Part shown: piece by piece, positions 9,077 through 17,848 of the stretch | Layout of the letters: the number at the start of each line of letters is the position of its first letter | How positions within the stretch are numbered: position 1 is the first letter of the stretch | DNA from: an uncultured Flavobacteriaceae bacterium | Lineage (GTDB): Bacteria > Bacteroidota > Bacteroidia > Flavobacteriales > Flavobacteriaceae | Assembly: GCA_947488345.1 (NCBI GenBank) | Contig: CANKZQ010000002.1 | Span: 434,001-498,000, forward strand | Length of the DNA stretch: 64,000 nucleotides | Direction: 5' to 3' | Translations under genes and position numbers: made by a program | The notes under the pieces: model-generated | Seen by the model: only the letters and a program-made list of their open reading frames with translations | What the model was told of the DNA's origin: nothing | Databases searched by the model: none

Positions 9077-10503
9077 TGAGCTGTACAATGAGATACATCC
9101 TAGGCTTCCTTTTTGTTTTAAGTACAGAAATAGTCCTATCACAAACTCCAGCTGTAAGTCATAAACAATTACTTACGTTTGAAGAATATTTGGGGTATGT
9201 AAAACAGCACCACCCTTTAGTAAAACAGGCTAATTTGACATTATCAGTTGGAGAAGCTAATTTACTGAAAGCACGCGGTGGTTTTGATCCTAAAATAGAA
9301 GTAGATTACGATCGAAAAAAATTCAAGAGTATTGAGTATTTTGATCAATTAAATGCAACATTTAAAATTCCAACCTGGTACGGAATTGAATTTAAAGCCA
9401 ATTTTGAAGAAAATACAGGTCAATTTTTAAATCCAAATTTGAGCGTTCCAGAAGGTGGACTCTATAGTGCAGGTGTCTCATTTTCATTGGCGCAAGGCTT
9501 TCTGATCAATGACCGTATGGCGATGCTTAAAAAGGCAAAATTATTTCGAGAGCAGTCGAAAGCGGATAGAAACATTCTCGTTAATGAACTATTATTCGAA
9601 GCCAGTAAAGCCTATTTTTTATGGCTCGAAGCTACAAATGAGCAATATATTTACGAGCGTTTTCTCCAAAATGCAAATGACCGACTTATCGGAGTAAAAA
9701 GTAGTGTTGAATCCGGAGAAAAAGCTGCAATCGACTCAGTGGAAGCCAAAATTGTCGTTTTAGACAGACAATTGAACCATGAAGCTGCCAAATTAAAAAG
9801 AAGGAAGGCAGCATTGAATTTGAGTAATTATTTATGGTTGAACGATATTCCTATAGAGCTTCGGGAAAATGTTGCGCCTGAAACTCCAGAGGATACAGAA
9901 TTACAATCTGTGTTATCAGTAGATGGTATTACCACGAACTCAACTGTAATTTCAAACCATCCAAAACTAAAGTCTTTGGAATACAAAATTGAAGGTCTTT
10001 CGGTTGATCGTTCTTTGAAAAGAAATAAGTTATTACCTAAAATAGGACTCCAATATAATTTTCTTTCTTCCGATTATGATCAAATAAATACATTTAATAC
10101 CGATAATTACAAGGCAAGTCTAAATATTAGCTTGCCAATATTCTTAAGAAAAGAACGAGGAGATTTAAAGCTTGTAAATTTGAAACTAAAAGATGCCAAT
10201 TTTGAGCGAATATCTACCGAACTATCTCTACAAAATAAAGTAGCTGCTGTTAGGGTCGAAATTTCTTCGCTTACAAAACAAAATATACTTGTGCGTTCGA
10301 TGGTGAACGACTATACTTCTTTGGTAAAAGCAGAAGAACGTAAGTTTTTTCTCGGAGAAAGTTCCTTGTTTTTAATAAATACACGAGAAAAAAGTTTAAT
10401 CAATTCTCAACTCAAAGAAAATAAATTAACGGTGAAACGTTTGACAGCAAATGCACGTCTTTTTCATGCTATGGGAACTATGTTAACAGATACTATACAG
10501 TAA
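9076..10503 (+). CDS. TolC-family outer-membrane channel
   Basis: A 475-residue outer-membrane factor. It has a signal peptide (cleavage near residue 22, VLSQ) and then the duplicated helical-barrel repeats of the OEP family. An early segment LTFEEYLGYVKQHHP is typical of the first helix of the barrel, and a later repeat begins around SNHPKLKSLEYKIEG. It would form the exit duct of the exporter made with the ABC and HlyD proteins upstream. It ends one base before the stop codon of the convergent WYL regulator, with no terminator space between them. Confidence 0.92.
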   Translation: MSCTMRYILGFLFVLSTEIVLSQTPAVSHKQLLTFEEYLGYVKQHHPLVKQANLTLSVGEANLLKARGGFDPKIEVDYDRKKFKSIEYFDQLNATFKIPTWYGIEFKANFEENTGQFLNPNLSVPEGGLYSAGVSFSLAQGFLINDRMAMLKKAKLFREQSKADRNILVNELLFEASKAYFLWLEATNEQYIYERFLQNANDRLIGVKSSVESGEKAAIDSVEAKIVVLDRQLNHEAAKLKRRKAALNLSNYLWLNDIPIELRENVAPETPEDTELQSVLSVDGITTNSTVISNHPKLKSLEYKIEGLSVDRSLKRNKLLPKIGLQYNFLSSDYDQINTFNTDNYKASLNISLPIFLRKERGDLKLVNLKLKDANFERISTELSLQNKVAAVRVEISSLTKQNILVRSMVNDYTSLVKAEERKFFLGESSLFLINTREKSLINSQLKENKLTVKRLTANARLFHAMGTMLTDTIQ

Positions 10504-11199
10504 TTATTTCTTATGGTCATAAGGGCAAGAAGCGAAATAATCTTGAATACTGAACTTCCTATCGTCAAAAGTGTCTGATAAAATTTTAAAATGTCTAATT
10601 CTATCGATTCTAAACGCTCTCATATCAGTACGAAGATGACACCAGGCGATTAATATCCATTTATTATTGGTCGAATACATCGCGCATGGTTCTATCTTTC
10701 GAAAGGAGATTCTAGGATCCTCTGCTTTTTGATAATTAATTTCTACCAAATTAAAGTTGGTTATTGCCAACTGAATTTCCGACAAGGCATCGCTCGAAAA
10801 TTCTTCATATTCCCAATTAAAAACGTGAATTTTATCATTTAATAATTCACTTTTCTGTTGAACCGAAGTCTTAAAGACCGATTTTATCTTTATCATAGCT
10901 TCATTAAAATCATTGACAAAAGAAACGTCTTTCGATTGACTAACTACATGTTGAGCTGTGATAAGCGCATTGGCCTGTTTTTCTGTAAATTGAACCGGTG
11001 CTACCGTATAATTATCTACTAAGCTATATCCTCGACCTTCAATGGTGTATACTGGTATACCAGCATCCTCTAATTTTCTAATATCTCGATAAATTGTTCG
11101 AACGCTTACCTCGTATTTTTTTGCAAGTTCAGAAGCCGTGAGTAACCGCTTAGATTTTAGCAGTGTCAAAATTGATATGAGCCTAGATAATTGTGACAT
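10504..11199 (-). CDS. YafY-type regulator with HTH and WYL domains
   Basis: A 231-residue transcription factor. The N-terminal HTH_11 domain (about 1-60) reads SELAKKYEVSVRTIYRDIRKLE, followed by GIPVYTIEGRGYSL, the wing typical of YafY/DeoR-like proteins. The C-terminal WYL domain (about 140-210) is expected to bind a small ligand or nucleic acid. A TATCTTTG box (reverse strand, 11205-11212) sits only 5 bp before the ATG. It is downstream of a VOC gene on the same strand, separated by a terminator-like hairpin, so the two are probably transcribed separately. Targets are not evident. Confidence 0.9.
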   Translation of the reverse strand: MSQLSRLISILTLLKSKRLLTASELAKKYEVSVRTIYRDIRKLEDAGIPVYTIEGRGYSLVDNYTVAPVQFTEKQANALITAQHVVSQSKDVSFVNDFNEAMIKIKSVFKTSVQQKSELLNDKIHVFNWEYEEFSSDALSEIQLAITNFNLVEINYQKAEDPRISFRKIEPCAMYSTNNKWILIAWCHLRTDMRAFRIDRIRHFKILSDTFDDRKFSIQDYFASCPYDHKK

Positions 11200-11208
11200 A
11201 TAAACAAA

Positions 11209-11237
11209 GATAGCGAACCCAAATAAGATTCGCTATC
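11209..11237 (-). terminator. Hairpin terminator after the VOC gene
   Basis: GATAGCGAA and TTCGCTATC form a perfect 9-bp stem with an 11-base loop just after the VOC stop codon. On the minus strand it is followed by TTTGTTTAT, a weak T-rich tail. It overlaps the presumed promoter of the WYL regulator. Confidence 0.65.
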
Positions 11238-11244
11238 CAATTAG

Positions 11245-11622
11245 TTACTCCATAGAATGTAGCGCCACTCTATTTCCTTCGGTATCGGTAAATTGAGCGA
11301 TAAATCCATTTTCCTTGATATCCATTTTAGGCATAATTATTTTTCCGCCTGCAGCTTCTACCCTCGATAACGGAACACTCAAATCGTCACCACCATTTAA
11401 ATAGACCGTAGAACCATCTGTAGATGGCCTCATTCCTTCCATTTGCATAATAGCTCCACCTACTTTATGACTTTCCATTTCATATGGGAAAATTCCATAC
11501 TTTACATTTTTATCATCCATATGATGATCAATGATTTCGGTACCTAAAACTTCATTATAGAATTTTTTTGCTCTTTCGTAATTACTTACAGGAATTTCAA
11601 ACCAGTTGATTGCATTTTTCAT
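11245..11622 (-). CDS. VOC-family (glyoxalase/bleomycin-resistance fold) protein
   Basis: A 125-residue single VOC module. It starts MKNAINWFEIPVSNYERAKKFY, the standard first beta-alpha unit, and ends with the paired strand FIAQFTDTEGNRVALHS. Proteins of this type include metal-dependent isomerases, dioxygenases and antibiotic-binding proteins; the substrate cannot be named. It stands alone on the minus strand, with a good -7 box upstream and a hairpin downstream, so it is probably monocistronic. Length matches the family norm of about 120-130 residues. Confidence 0.88.
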   Translation of the reverse strand: MKNAINWFEIPVSNYERAKKFYNEVLGTEIIDHHMDDKNVKYGIFPYEMESHKVGGAIMQMEGMRPSTDGSTVYLNGGDDLSVPLSRVEAAGGKIIMPKMDIKENGFIAQFTDTEGNRVALHSME

Positions 11623-11651
11623 GTGATCTTATTTTTTAATTAGTAATACTG

Positions 11652-11659
11652 CAAAGATA
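11652..11659 (-). promoter_or_regulatory. Bacteroidota -7 box (TATCTTTG) for the VOC gene
   Basis: The reverse complement reads TATCTTTG, an exact TAnnTTTG match ending 29 bp before the VOC start codon. No TTG was found at the expected -33 spacing. Confidence 0.4.
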
Positions 11660-11711
11660 TTTGAGGTATTGACAGATGATGTCAGAGGTGGTTTTGAATT
11701 TCAAATAAAAA

Positions 11712-12317
11712 TTATTTCATCTTCATATATCGCTGTAACACTTCTTGATAGGCAAGCGGTGTATCAATGTCAGTTAAAAGTGCTCCACCGTCAATAGTAA
11801 CTATAGCGTCTTTATGTTTGTTAGTTACCTTTTTTGCACCTTCATCTCCTTTTAATTGAATAAGCTCTCTTATGAATGTCTTATCAAATAGAACAGGTGC
11901 TCCCGACCATTGTATGTCGGCTTTAGAAATAATAATTTGTTTACTTCCAGGTTGAAACGCAGTTAACATCTTGTTGAAATGGGCCGTCGTTAACAAGGGT
12001 TGATCAATTAAAGAAATAAGGATGCCATCCATATTTGGATGTTGTTCGAGTAGGTGTGATGTGCCCTGCGCGATGGATGTTCCCATGCCATCTTCCCAGC
12101 AGTCATTGTGAACAATATCGATTGGCAAGGGCTCAATTAAAGGCAGTATTTTTTCTGCATAAGCCCCCATAACTACCGTCAACGATTCTCCGGTGGCTAA
12201 TAAGTTAAGTATCTGATGTTCGATAAGTTTTTTACCATCCCAAGGTAATAACTGCTTCGGTTCTTTCATGCGGCTAGAACGTCCCGCTGCCAGCAATAAA
12301 AGTTGCACCTTACTCAT
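11712..12317 (-). CDS. MocA-like molybdenum cofactor nucleotidyltransferase
   Basis: A 201-residue nucleotidyltransferase of the MobA/MocA fold. The nucleotide-binding signature LAAGRSSRMKEPKQLL is at residues about 9-24, and the metal-binding region LISLIDQPLL is near the middle. MocA-type enzymes attach CMP to molybdopterin to make the cytosine-dinucleotide cofactor used by xanthine-dehydrogenase-family enzymes. It overlaps the XdhC gene by 8 bp and follows the two molybdenum hydroxylase subunits, so it most likely finishes the cofactor for that enzyme. CMP rather than GMP specificity is inferred from context. Confidence 0.85.
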   Translation of the reverse strand: MSKVQLLLLAAGRSSRMKEPKQLLPWDGKKLIEHQILNLLATGESLTVVMGAYAEKILPLIEPLPIDIVHNDCWEDGMGTSIAQGTSHLLEQHPNMDGILISLIDQPLLTTAHFNKMLTAFQPGSKQIIISKADIQWSGAPVLFDKTFIRELIQLKGDEGAKKVTNKHKDAIVTIDGGALLTDIDTPLAYQEVLQRYMKMK

Positions 12318-13326
12318 GAATATGCCCCATTTTATCCTTTAAAAATATTGGTTGTTGCTTCCGTATAACGGATAAAATTTCAGCTAAAATTGATATGGCT
12401 ATTTCTGAAGCGCTTTCGGCTCCAATATTTAATCCCATAGGTCCATTTATTCTGTCAAAAAAAGCTGGCTCAAGGTCTGGAAAATAATTTAGAAGTTGTT
12501 CAAAAACACGTTCTCGTCTATGCGATGGCCCCAATATACCGAAATAGGCCGGTGAAATATCTTTCAAAGCCATAAGGTATTTTATGTCTTTATGGAAACT
12601 GTGTGTCATTAAAACCACTGCCGTTTCACCATCCAATTGTGTAGTATCAACGGCTTCAAAAAGTGGTGTCAATAGACTCTTGGCTCCGACAAAATAATCG
12701 AGCGACTTTGCTTCATCCGGTGGTGCCACAATATGCACTTCCCATCCGATGGCCGAAGCCATTTTACACAATTGTACTGCATCATGTTCAGCACCAAAAA
12801 TATAGAGCTGAAATATCGGTAGAAATTCTTGGGAAAAACAATCTAAAGTTGCTAGGCTCTCTTTATGTACTGAAGGAGAAAGTGGATACGACTCTTTTTC
12901 AATAGATAATATGGACCCTGCACCAATAAAGCTATCATTACTTTTCTGATAATACGAATGACATACAAAACTAGTTCTTTCTGAAAGTACTTTTTGAAAA
13001 GCATTTTCACAACTCGCTGAAATTTGCAATGGTTCGAGAAGAATGTATAAGGTGCCTTCGCACCCCAAACGATATCTACCATCATAGCTCATTAATTTAG
13101 GATCATTTGTTTCAAAAACGGATTGCGCTTGATGTGCGACTTCTTTTTCAACACATCCACCGCTTACCGCACCAATCCATTCACCATGCTCGCTAAGCAA
13201 CATGCGTACACCTGGGCGTCTATAAGAAGACCCATCAAGTGACACTACAGTTGCCAATACCGACTGAATGCCTTTTTTTTGCCAACTAATTGCAGTTTTA
13301 ATAAGTTCTTTGAGTTCGTGTGTCAT
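12310..13326 (-). CDS. XdhC/CoxI-family molybdenum cofactor insertion protein
   Basis: A 338-residue maturation factor from the chosen start MTHELKEL; a longer reading frame adds 17 residues that look unlike the family. The N-terminal XdhC/CoxI domain shows SVLATVVSLDGSSYRRPG and the conserved SGGCVEKEV. The C-terminal Rossmann-like domain includes LYIFGAEHDAVQLCKMA and AVVLMTHSFHKD. XdhC proteins bind the sulfurated molybdenum cofactor and load it into the target enzyme. The gene lies 94 bp after the hydroxylase large subunit and overlaps the MocA-like gene. A TAGATTTG box lies about 5 bp before the start, suggesting its own promoter with almost no leader. Confidence 0.9.
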   Translation of the reverse strand: MTHELKELIKTAISWQKKGIQSVLATVVSLDGSSYRRPGVRMLLSEHGEWIGAVSGGCVEKEVAHQAQSVFETNDPKLMSYDGRYRLGCEGTLYILLEPLQISASCENAFQKVLSERTSFVCHSYYQKSNDSFIGAGSILSIEKESYPLSPSVHKESLATLDCFSQEFLPIFQLYIFGAEHDAVQLCKMASAIGWEVHIVAPPDEAKSLDYFVGAKSLLTPLFEAVDTTQLDGETAVVLMTHSFHKDIKYLMALKDISPAYFGILGPSHRRERVFEQLLNYFPDLEPAFFDRINGPMGLNIGAESASEIAISILAEILSVIRKQQPIFLKDKMGHIHE

Positions 13327-13420
13327 TGCATCAAATCTACAAGAAAGAATAGAAATAGTAAGAACTACCGCACTCACATATTAGTGCAGCAATGCTCTAT
13401 ACTACCTACGCCTCATTCAT

Positions 13421-15616
13421 TTATCCTACAATGGGTTGGTTCGAAGTAAAAGGTTGATGATAATGACGTTTTCCTGTTGCTTTGTACAGCGCATTTGCCA
13501 AAGCTCCAGAAGCTGGTGGTAAACCAGGCTCTCCTAGTCCTGTAGGTGCAATTTCATTTTCAACAAAGAAAACCTCTATCTCTTTAGGAGCTTGTGAATG
13601 ACGCATCAACTGATACGAATCAAAATTTAGTTGATCGGGTGCTCCATTCTCAAAAGTGAGTTGGCTGTACATCGCATGTCCGATGCCGTCAACTACGCCA
13701 CCTTGTATCATATTTTTCGCTGCGTCGGGATTTACTACAATTCCACAATCAGCAGCACACCATACTTTTTGAACCACGGGTTGTCCATTTTCCATAACCA
13801 TGTCGATCACTTCTGCAACATATGAAAAGTGACAGAAATAGGCAGCTACTCCACGAAATACACCTGGTTTTTTCTCACCCCAATTCGACTTTTCTTTTAC
13901 CAATTTGAGCACTCCGGCATATCTATCAGCTTCATATTCATACTTTTCTCCTACAGGATCCTTGATGGCACGATCAAATAGTTCTAAACGAAAATCTATC
14001 GGATCTTTTCCTGCTAATTCAGCCACTTCATCTAAAAATGCTTGTTCTGCTCCCGCCGTAAAATGCGATCGTGGAGCTCTCCAGGCACCGGTAGAAATAT
14101 TGGTTGCCGCTTTTATCTTTTCTGCACTGTAATTTTCAACGGCTCCTGCCGGAAAACGATTCGGGAAAACTGGTCCACCCGGTAATCCTGCTCCCTTTAC
14201 GCTAAAAGCTACTAAGTTATTATTTTCATCAAGGCCCGCTTTGTACGTTGATCGGTATATTGGTCGATACGTACCTTGACTCATATCATCTTCTCTTGTA
14301 TACAAAAGCTTCACCGGACCACCAATTTTTCTGGAAATCGCGGCAGCTTCTAAACCAAAATGCACATATAATCTTCTTCCAAAGCCTCCTCCTATTCTCG
14401 TCATATTTACAGTCACCTTCTCTAGAGGCATATTTAATAGTTTGGCAACTGATCCTTCTAATGCTTCTGGTGTTTGCGTAGGACCAACTAATTCAGCTGA
14501 ATCTGCAGTCACGTTCGCAAAAAAGTTCATTGGCTCCATAGTATTATGAGCCATAAACGGTGAACTATAGGTGCGTTCAATTACTTTCGCTGCTTTTTTA
14601 AAAGCTACAGCAACATTACCATCATTTCTTGCTTCTTCGACCTCACCATTTATGAGTGCCTTGTCAAGTCTCTTCGCGTGAGTTTCTGAACTTTCCAATT
14701 CTCCTACAACTTCCCAATCGGCCTTTAATGCTTTTTTAGCTTGCATTAACTGCCATGTAGAATCACCAACAATAGCAATCAATTGCGGAAATGCATTTAC
14801 ATCACTCCATGTAGGTTCCTTAATTGTAGTATCAATAATAAAGGCATCGTTGACACCTGCCATATTTTTAATTTCTTCTTCATTAAAGCTCTTCACTTTC
14901 ATCCCAAAAGCAGGTGGATGTTCAATCATCGCCAACTGCATACCTTCTCTTTGATAATCAATCCCAAACAAAGGTTTTCCTGTTACTATTTTTTTGCCTT
15001 CGACATTTTTGATACTTGTACCAATCAGTTTAAAATCTTTTGGATCTTTTAAATCAACTTCTTCGGGTACTTCGATGCCAACTGCTTTACCAGCAATCTC
15101 ACCGTAGGTTATACTTCTCTCTCCATTTTTCTCTTTAATCACCCCTTGAGATGCTGTTAAATCCGAAACTTGAAGGTTCCATTCTTTAGCGGCTGCTTCT
15201 AAAAGCATTCTTCTTCCTGTCGCTCCTGCCATTCTCAAGGCATTCCAACTCAAGCGAATCGACAGACTTCCTCCTGCAAATTGATTTTGATATAATCCTG
15301 TATTCAAAGGCGCTTGCTCAACTACCACATTTTTCCAGTCAACATCAAGCTCTTCGGCTACAATCATGGGCATCGAGGTCATAACATTTTGACCAATTTC
15401 AGGGTTCGGAGAATATAAGGTAACCATTCCTGTATCACCTATTTTAATATATCCATTGATATCGAACCATTCATTTGGTACTGCTACCATTTCCTCAGGT
15501 TTTGTACCAGGGGTACATCCAGCTAACCAGTTAAATCCGATTAACATACCACCGCCCGCAGCGGCCGATATTTTTATAAAAGAACGACGATTGAATTGTG
15601 TTTGTATCTTTGTCAT
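13421..15616 (-). CDS. Molybdopterin-binding subunit of a two-subunit molybdenum hydroxylase (IorB-like)
   Basis: A 731-residue catalytic subunit of the xanthine-dehydrogenase family. A Tat signal is present (RRSFIKISAAAGGG), followed by LAGC, which could also be lipidated. Residues about 215-310 form the aldehyde-oxidase/xanthine-dehydrogenase a/b hammerhead. The molybdopterin part has GGGFGRRLYVHFGLEAA and the C-terminal GLGEPGLPPASGALANA, whose Glu is the usual catalytic base. There is no FAD subunit, as in isoquinoline 1-oxidoreductase and related periplasmic aldehyde oxidases, so electrons would pass through the FeS subunit to a cytochrome or quinone. It follows the FeS subunit by 11 bp. 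The substrate is unknown; an aldehyde or N-heterocycle is likely. Confidence 0.9.
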   Translation of the reverse strand: MTKIQTQFNRRSFIKISAAAGGGMLIGFNWLAGCTPGTKPEEMVAVPNEWFDINGYIKIGDTGMVTLYSPNPEIGQNVMTSMPMIVAEELDVDWKNVVVEQAPLNTGLYQNQFAGGSLSIRLSWNALRMAGATGRRMLLEAAAKEWNLQVSDLTASQGVIKEKNGERSITYGEIAGKAVGIEVPEEVDLKDPKDFKLIGTSIKNVEGKKIVTGKPLFGIDYQREGMQLAMIEHPPAFGMKVKSFNEEEIKNMAGVNDAFIIDTTIKEPTWSDVNAFPQLIAIVGDSTWQLMQAKKALKADWEVVGELESSETHAKRLDKALINGEVEEARNDGNVAVAFKKAAKVIERTYSSPFMAHNTMEPMNFFANVTADSAELVGPTQTPEALEGSVAKLLNMPLEKVTVNMTRIGGGFGRRLYVHFGLEAAAISRKIGGPVKLLYTREDDMSQGTYRPIYRSTYKAGLDENNNLVAFSVKGAGLPGGPVFPNRFPAGAVENYSAEKIKAATNISTGAWRAPRSHFTAGAEQAFLDEVAELAGKDPIDFRLELFDRAIKDPVGEKYEYEADRYAGVLKLVKEKSNWGEKKPGVFRGVAAYFCHFSYVAEVIDMVMENGQPVVQKVWCAADCGIVVNPDAAKNMIQGGVVDGIGHAMYSQLTFENGAPDQLNFDSYQLMRHSQAPKEIEVFFVENEIAPTGLGEPGLPPASGALANALYKATGKRHYHQPFTSNQPIVG

Positions 15617-15627
15617 GATTCTCGGAT

Positions 15628-16083
15628 TTAAAGTTTTGAAGCTGTTTTAATAGCTTGTTTGATTCTTACATAGGTACCACATCTACAAATATTTCCGCTC
15701 ATAGCGTCATCAATATCAGTATCTGATGGGTTTGGTGTATTCTTTAAAAGCGCCGCAGCCGACATCATTTGTCCTGCTTGACAGTAGCCACATTGTGGAA
15801 CATCATGTTCAAGCCATGCTTTTTGAACTGGATGATCTCCATCTTTCGATAAGCCTTCAATGGTGGTAATAGCACCATCTTCTACTACAGAGATGGGAGT
15901 CATACATGATCGAATAGCAACGCCATCTAAATGAATCGTGCAGGCACCACATTGCGCAATACCACAACCAAATTTGGTTCCTAATAAGTTTAAATGATCT
16001 CTAAGTACCCAAAGCGTTGGGGTAGACGGGTCTACATCGACCTGATGTTTTTGTCCGTTAATGTTTAAGTTGAATGTTGCCAT
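15628..16083 (-). CDS. [2Fe-2S] subunit of the molybdenum hydroxylase (IorA-like)
   Basis: A 151-residue small subunit. The plant-ferredoxin-type cluster is bound by Cys40, Cys45, Cys48 and Cys60 ([11 protein letters not shown], then RSC). The second, all-helical cluster domain uses Cys98, Cys101, Cys133 and Cys135 (CGYCQAGQ and NICRCGTY). Length and both motifs match the family. It has no signal peptide, so it is presumably exported by hitch-hiking on the Tat signal of the large subunit. It is the first gene of the hydroxylase-maturation set. The 215-bp gap to the divergent photolyase cluster should hold both promoters. Confidence 0.93.
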   Translation of the reverse strand: MATFNLNINGQKHQVDVDPSTPTLWVLRDHLNLLGTKFGCGIAQCGACTIHLDGVAIRSCMTPISVVEDGAITTIEGLSKDGDHPVQKAWLEHDVPQCGYCQAGQMMSAAALLKNTPNPSDTDIDDAMSGNICRCGTYVRIKQAIKTASKL

Positions 16084-16298
16084 GTTGCAAAAATTTTCCT
16101 AAAATTAATTAATATTCATCAATAAAACTGAGAAACTTTTGAACATTTATGTTAAAATTGAACCATTTCATTTAACATTTCGCTTCGCGGTCGGATTCAA
16201 TTTTGAAGTACTCTTGAACTAACAGTCTTCATTAAAATATTTTGTTTAAATAATTTTAATAATCATTAAACATTATGTAATTTGCACAAACGTTTAAC

Positions 16299-16598
16299 AT
16301 GAGTGATATGACATATTCTGCGCCAACATTTGATGAGCGACAATTGGATAGAATTATTGAAATGGCTTGGGAAGATCGAACTCCATTTGAAGCCATTTTA
16401 TATCAATTTGGTATTTCTGAAAAAGAGGTTATTAAACTTATGAGAAAAACCTTGAAAAGAAAAAGTTTTAATCTTTGGAGAAAACGAGTTCAGAGTGGTC
16501 CTAGTCAAAAACATTTAAAGAAAAGAAATTCAAGTATAAACCGATTTAAATGTTCTAGACAGCGTACTATTTCTGGTAATAAAATTAGCAAACGATAA
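16299..16598 (+). CDS. TIGR03643/DUF2805-family protein
   Basis: A 99-residue basic protein. The N-terminal 65 residues match the TIGR03643 family by its FDERQLDRIIEMAWEDRTPF and EKEVIKLMRKTLKRKSFNLW segments, which look like a helix-turn-helix. The tail (about 70-99) is rich in Lys, Arg and Ser. The family has no known function but repeatedly occurs beside photolyase/cryptochrome genes, as here. Its stop codon shares one base with the start of the next gene (TAATG). A TAATTTG box lies 14 bp before the start. A small DNA-binding or regulatory role in the light-response cluster is plausible but unproven. Confidence 0.8.
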   Translation: MSDMTYSAPTFDERQLDRIIEMAWEDRTPFEAILYQFGISEKEVIKLMRKTLKRKSFNLWRKRVQSGPSQKHLKKRNSSINRFKCSRQRTISGNKISKR

Positions 16599-17710
16599 TG
16601 GAGCAAGTATATTGTGAAAAATTAGAGATGTTTCCAACCAGTCTTGATGACATCTTGCAGCGCATTGATCAAATCGATCCTGTCAAATATGGTAGCACAA
16701 GAAATTTTATCGATGGAGCCGTTTCATATCTCTCTCCATACATTTCAAGAGGTGTTATCTCAACTCAATATGTCCTAGAAAGTTTATTAAAACGAGGTTA
16801 CAATCCCACCCAGATCGAAAAATTAATTCAGGAGCTAGCTTGGAGAGACTATTGGCAACAGATATGGATTGAGAAGGATATCAATTCAGATATAAAAAGT
16901 CCTCAAAAAGATGTGATCAATTATGAAATTCCCGATGCTATAGTGACCGGTAACACAGGAATTAAAGCGATAGATCATTCGATTTCTCTTTTCTATGAAA
17001 CGGGCTATCTGCACAATCATCTCAGAATGTACATCGCCTCTATAGCGTGCAATGTGGCCAGATCTCACTGGAAACATCCCGCACAATGGATGTACTACCA
17101 CCTTTTAGATGCAGATTGGGCAAGTAATGCACTCAGTTGGCAATGGGTAGCAGGATCGAACAGTCATAAAAAGTACTATGCGAATCAAGATAACATAAAT
17201 AAGTACTGTCACACCAACCAAAAAGACACCTTTTTAGATATTGAATACAATTCATTTAGCGACATGGCAGTTCCAACGAACCTCCAAGAGATTTCTAAAG
17301 TATCTTTGAAAACTCAATTGCCAAATTCTGATGCAATCACGATACAGAAGGTGTTGCCAACGCTAATTTATAATTTTTATAATCTTGATCCTACCTGGCA
17401 TCAAAATAAGGAAGTTAATAGAATTTTGTTACTAGAGCCTTCTCATTTTGACAAGTATCCAGTCTCCAAAAAATCCATAGAATTTATGTTAAGCTTAGCT
17501 GATAATATTCCGAATATACAGGTCTACGTAGGAGAGTTTAGTGATCTTTTAGTCGAATTTGACATTGAGACAATTCGGTATAAGGAGCATCCTTTAAACC
17601 GTCATTACGAGGGATGTGAAGAATCACGCGATTGGATGTTTAGCCTTAACGGATATTTCCCTTCATTTTTTTCATTTTGGAAAAAAGCGAAAAAAGAACT
17701 TAAGTATTAA
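16598..17710 (+). CDS. Photolyase-like FAD-binding protein lacking the usual N-terminal domain
   Basis: A 370-residue protein that begins directly with the photolyase helical FAD-binding domain (about 20-215). It retains ELAWRDYWQQIW, LHNHLRMYIAS and WASNALSWQWVAGSNSHKKY. The N-terminal antenna-binding alpha/beta domain of ordinary photolyases is absent. Instead, residues about 240-340 form an apparent alpha/beta segment (RILLLEPSHFDKYPVSKKSI, then IQVYVGEFSDL) that could be a rearranged Rossmann-like domain. Whether it repairs DNA or only senses light is unclear. It is the second gene of a five-gene cluster with DUF2256 and a cryptochrome-like protein. Confidence 0.82.
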   Translation: MEQVYCEKLEMFPTSLDDILQRIDQIDPVKYGSTRNFIDGAVSYLSPYISRGVISTQYVLESLLKRGYNPTQIEKLIQELAWRDYWQQIWIEKDINSDIKSPQKDVINYEIPDAIVTGNTGIKAIDHSISLFYETGYLHNHLRMYIASIACNVARSHWKHPAQWMYYHLLDADWASNALSWQWVAGSNSHKKYYANQDNINKYCHTNQKDTFLDIEYNSFSDMAVPTNLQEISKVSLKTQLPNSDAITIQKVLPTLIYNFYNLDPTWHQNKEVNRILLLEPSHFDKYPVSKKSIEFMLSLADNIPNIQVYVGEFSDLLVEFDIETIRYKEHPLNRHYEGCEESRDWMFSLNGYFPSFFSFWKKAKKELKY

Positions 17711-17716
17711 TCATTA

Positions 17717-17848
17717 ATGAAAAAACAACATCTACCGCAAAAAATATGCTTAGTTTGTCAACGCCCATTTTCTTGGCGTAAGAAATGGGAGAGCAATTGG
17801 GAAGCAGTTAAATATTGCAGTGAGCGTTGCAGAAGAAACAAGCATTAA
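17717..17848 (+). CDS. DUF2256 small zinc-finger protein (43 residues)
   Basis: A 43-codon gene, shorter than usual gene-calling cut-offs. It has two CxxC-type pairs (C11LVC14 and C34SERC38) around a central [17 protein letters not shown], which matches the DUF2256 family. Four cysteines in this arrangement should bind one zinc ion. It starts 6 bp after the FAD-domain gene and its stop codon directly abuts the ATG of the cryptochrome-like gene, so it is part of the operon. DUF2256 is known to be fused to, or clustered with, cryptochromes and photolyases; its function is unknown. Confidence 0.85.
   Translation: MKKQHLPQKICLVCQRPFSWRKKWESNWEAVKYCSERCRRNKH

Noticed and set aside
16084-16298. 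Possible light-responsive operator between the molybdenum hydroxylase and photolyase genes
   Set aside because: AT-rich with several weak partial repeats, but no convincing dyad and no light-regulator gene nearby.
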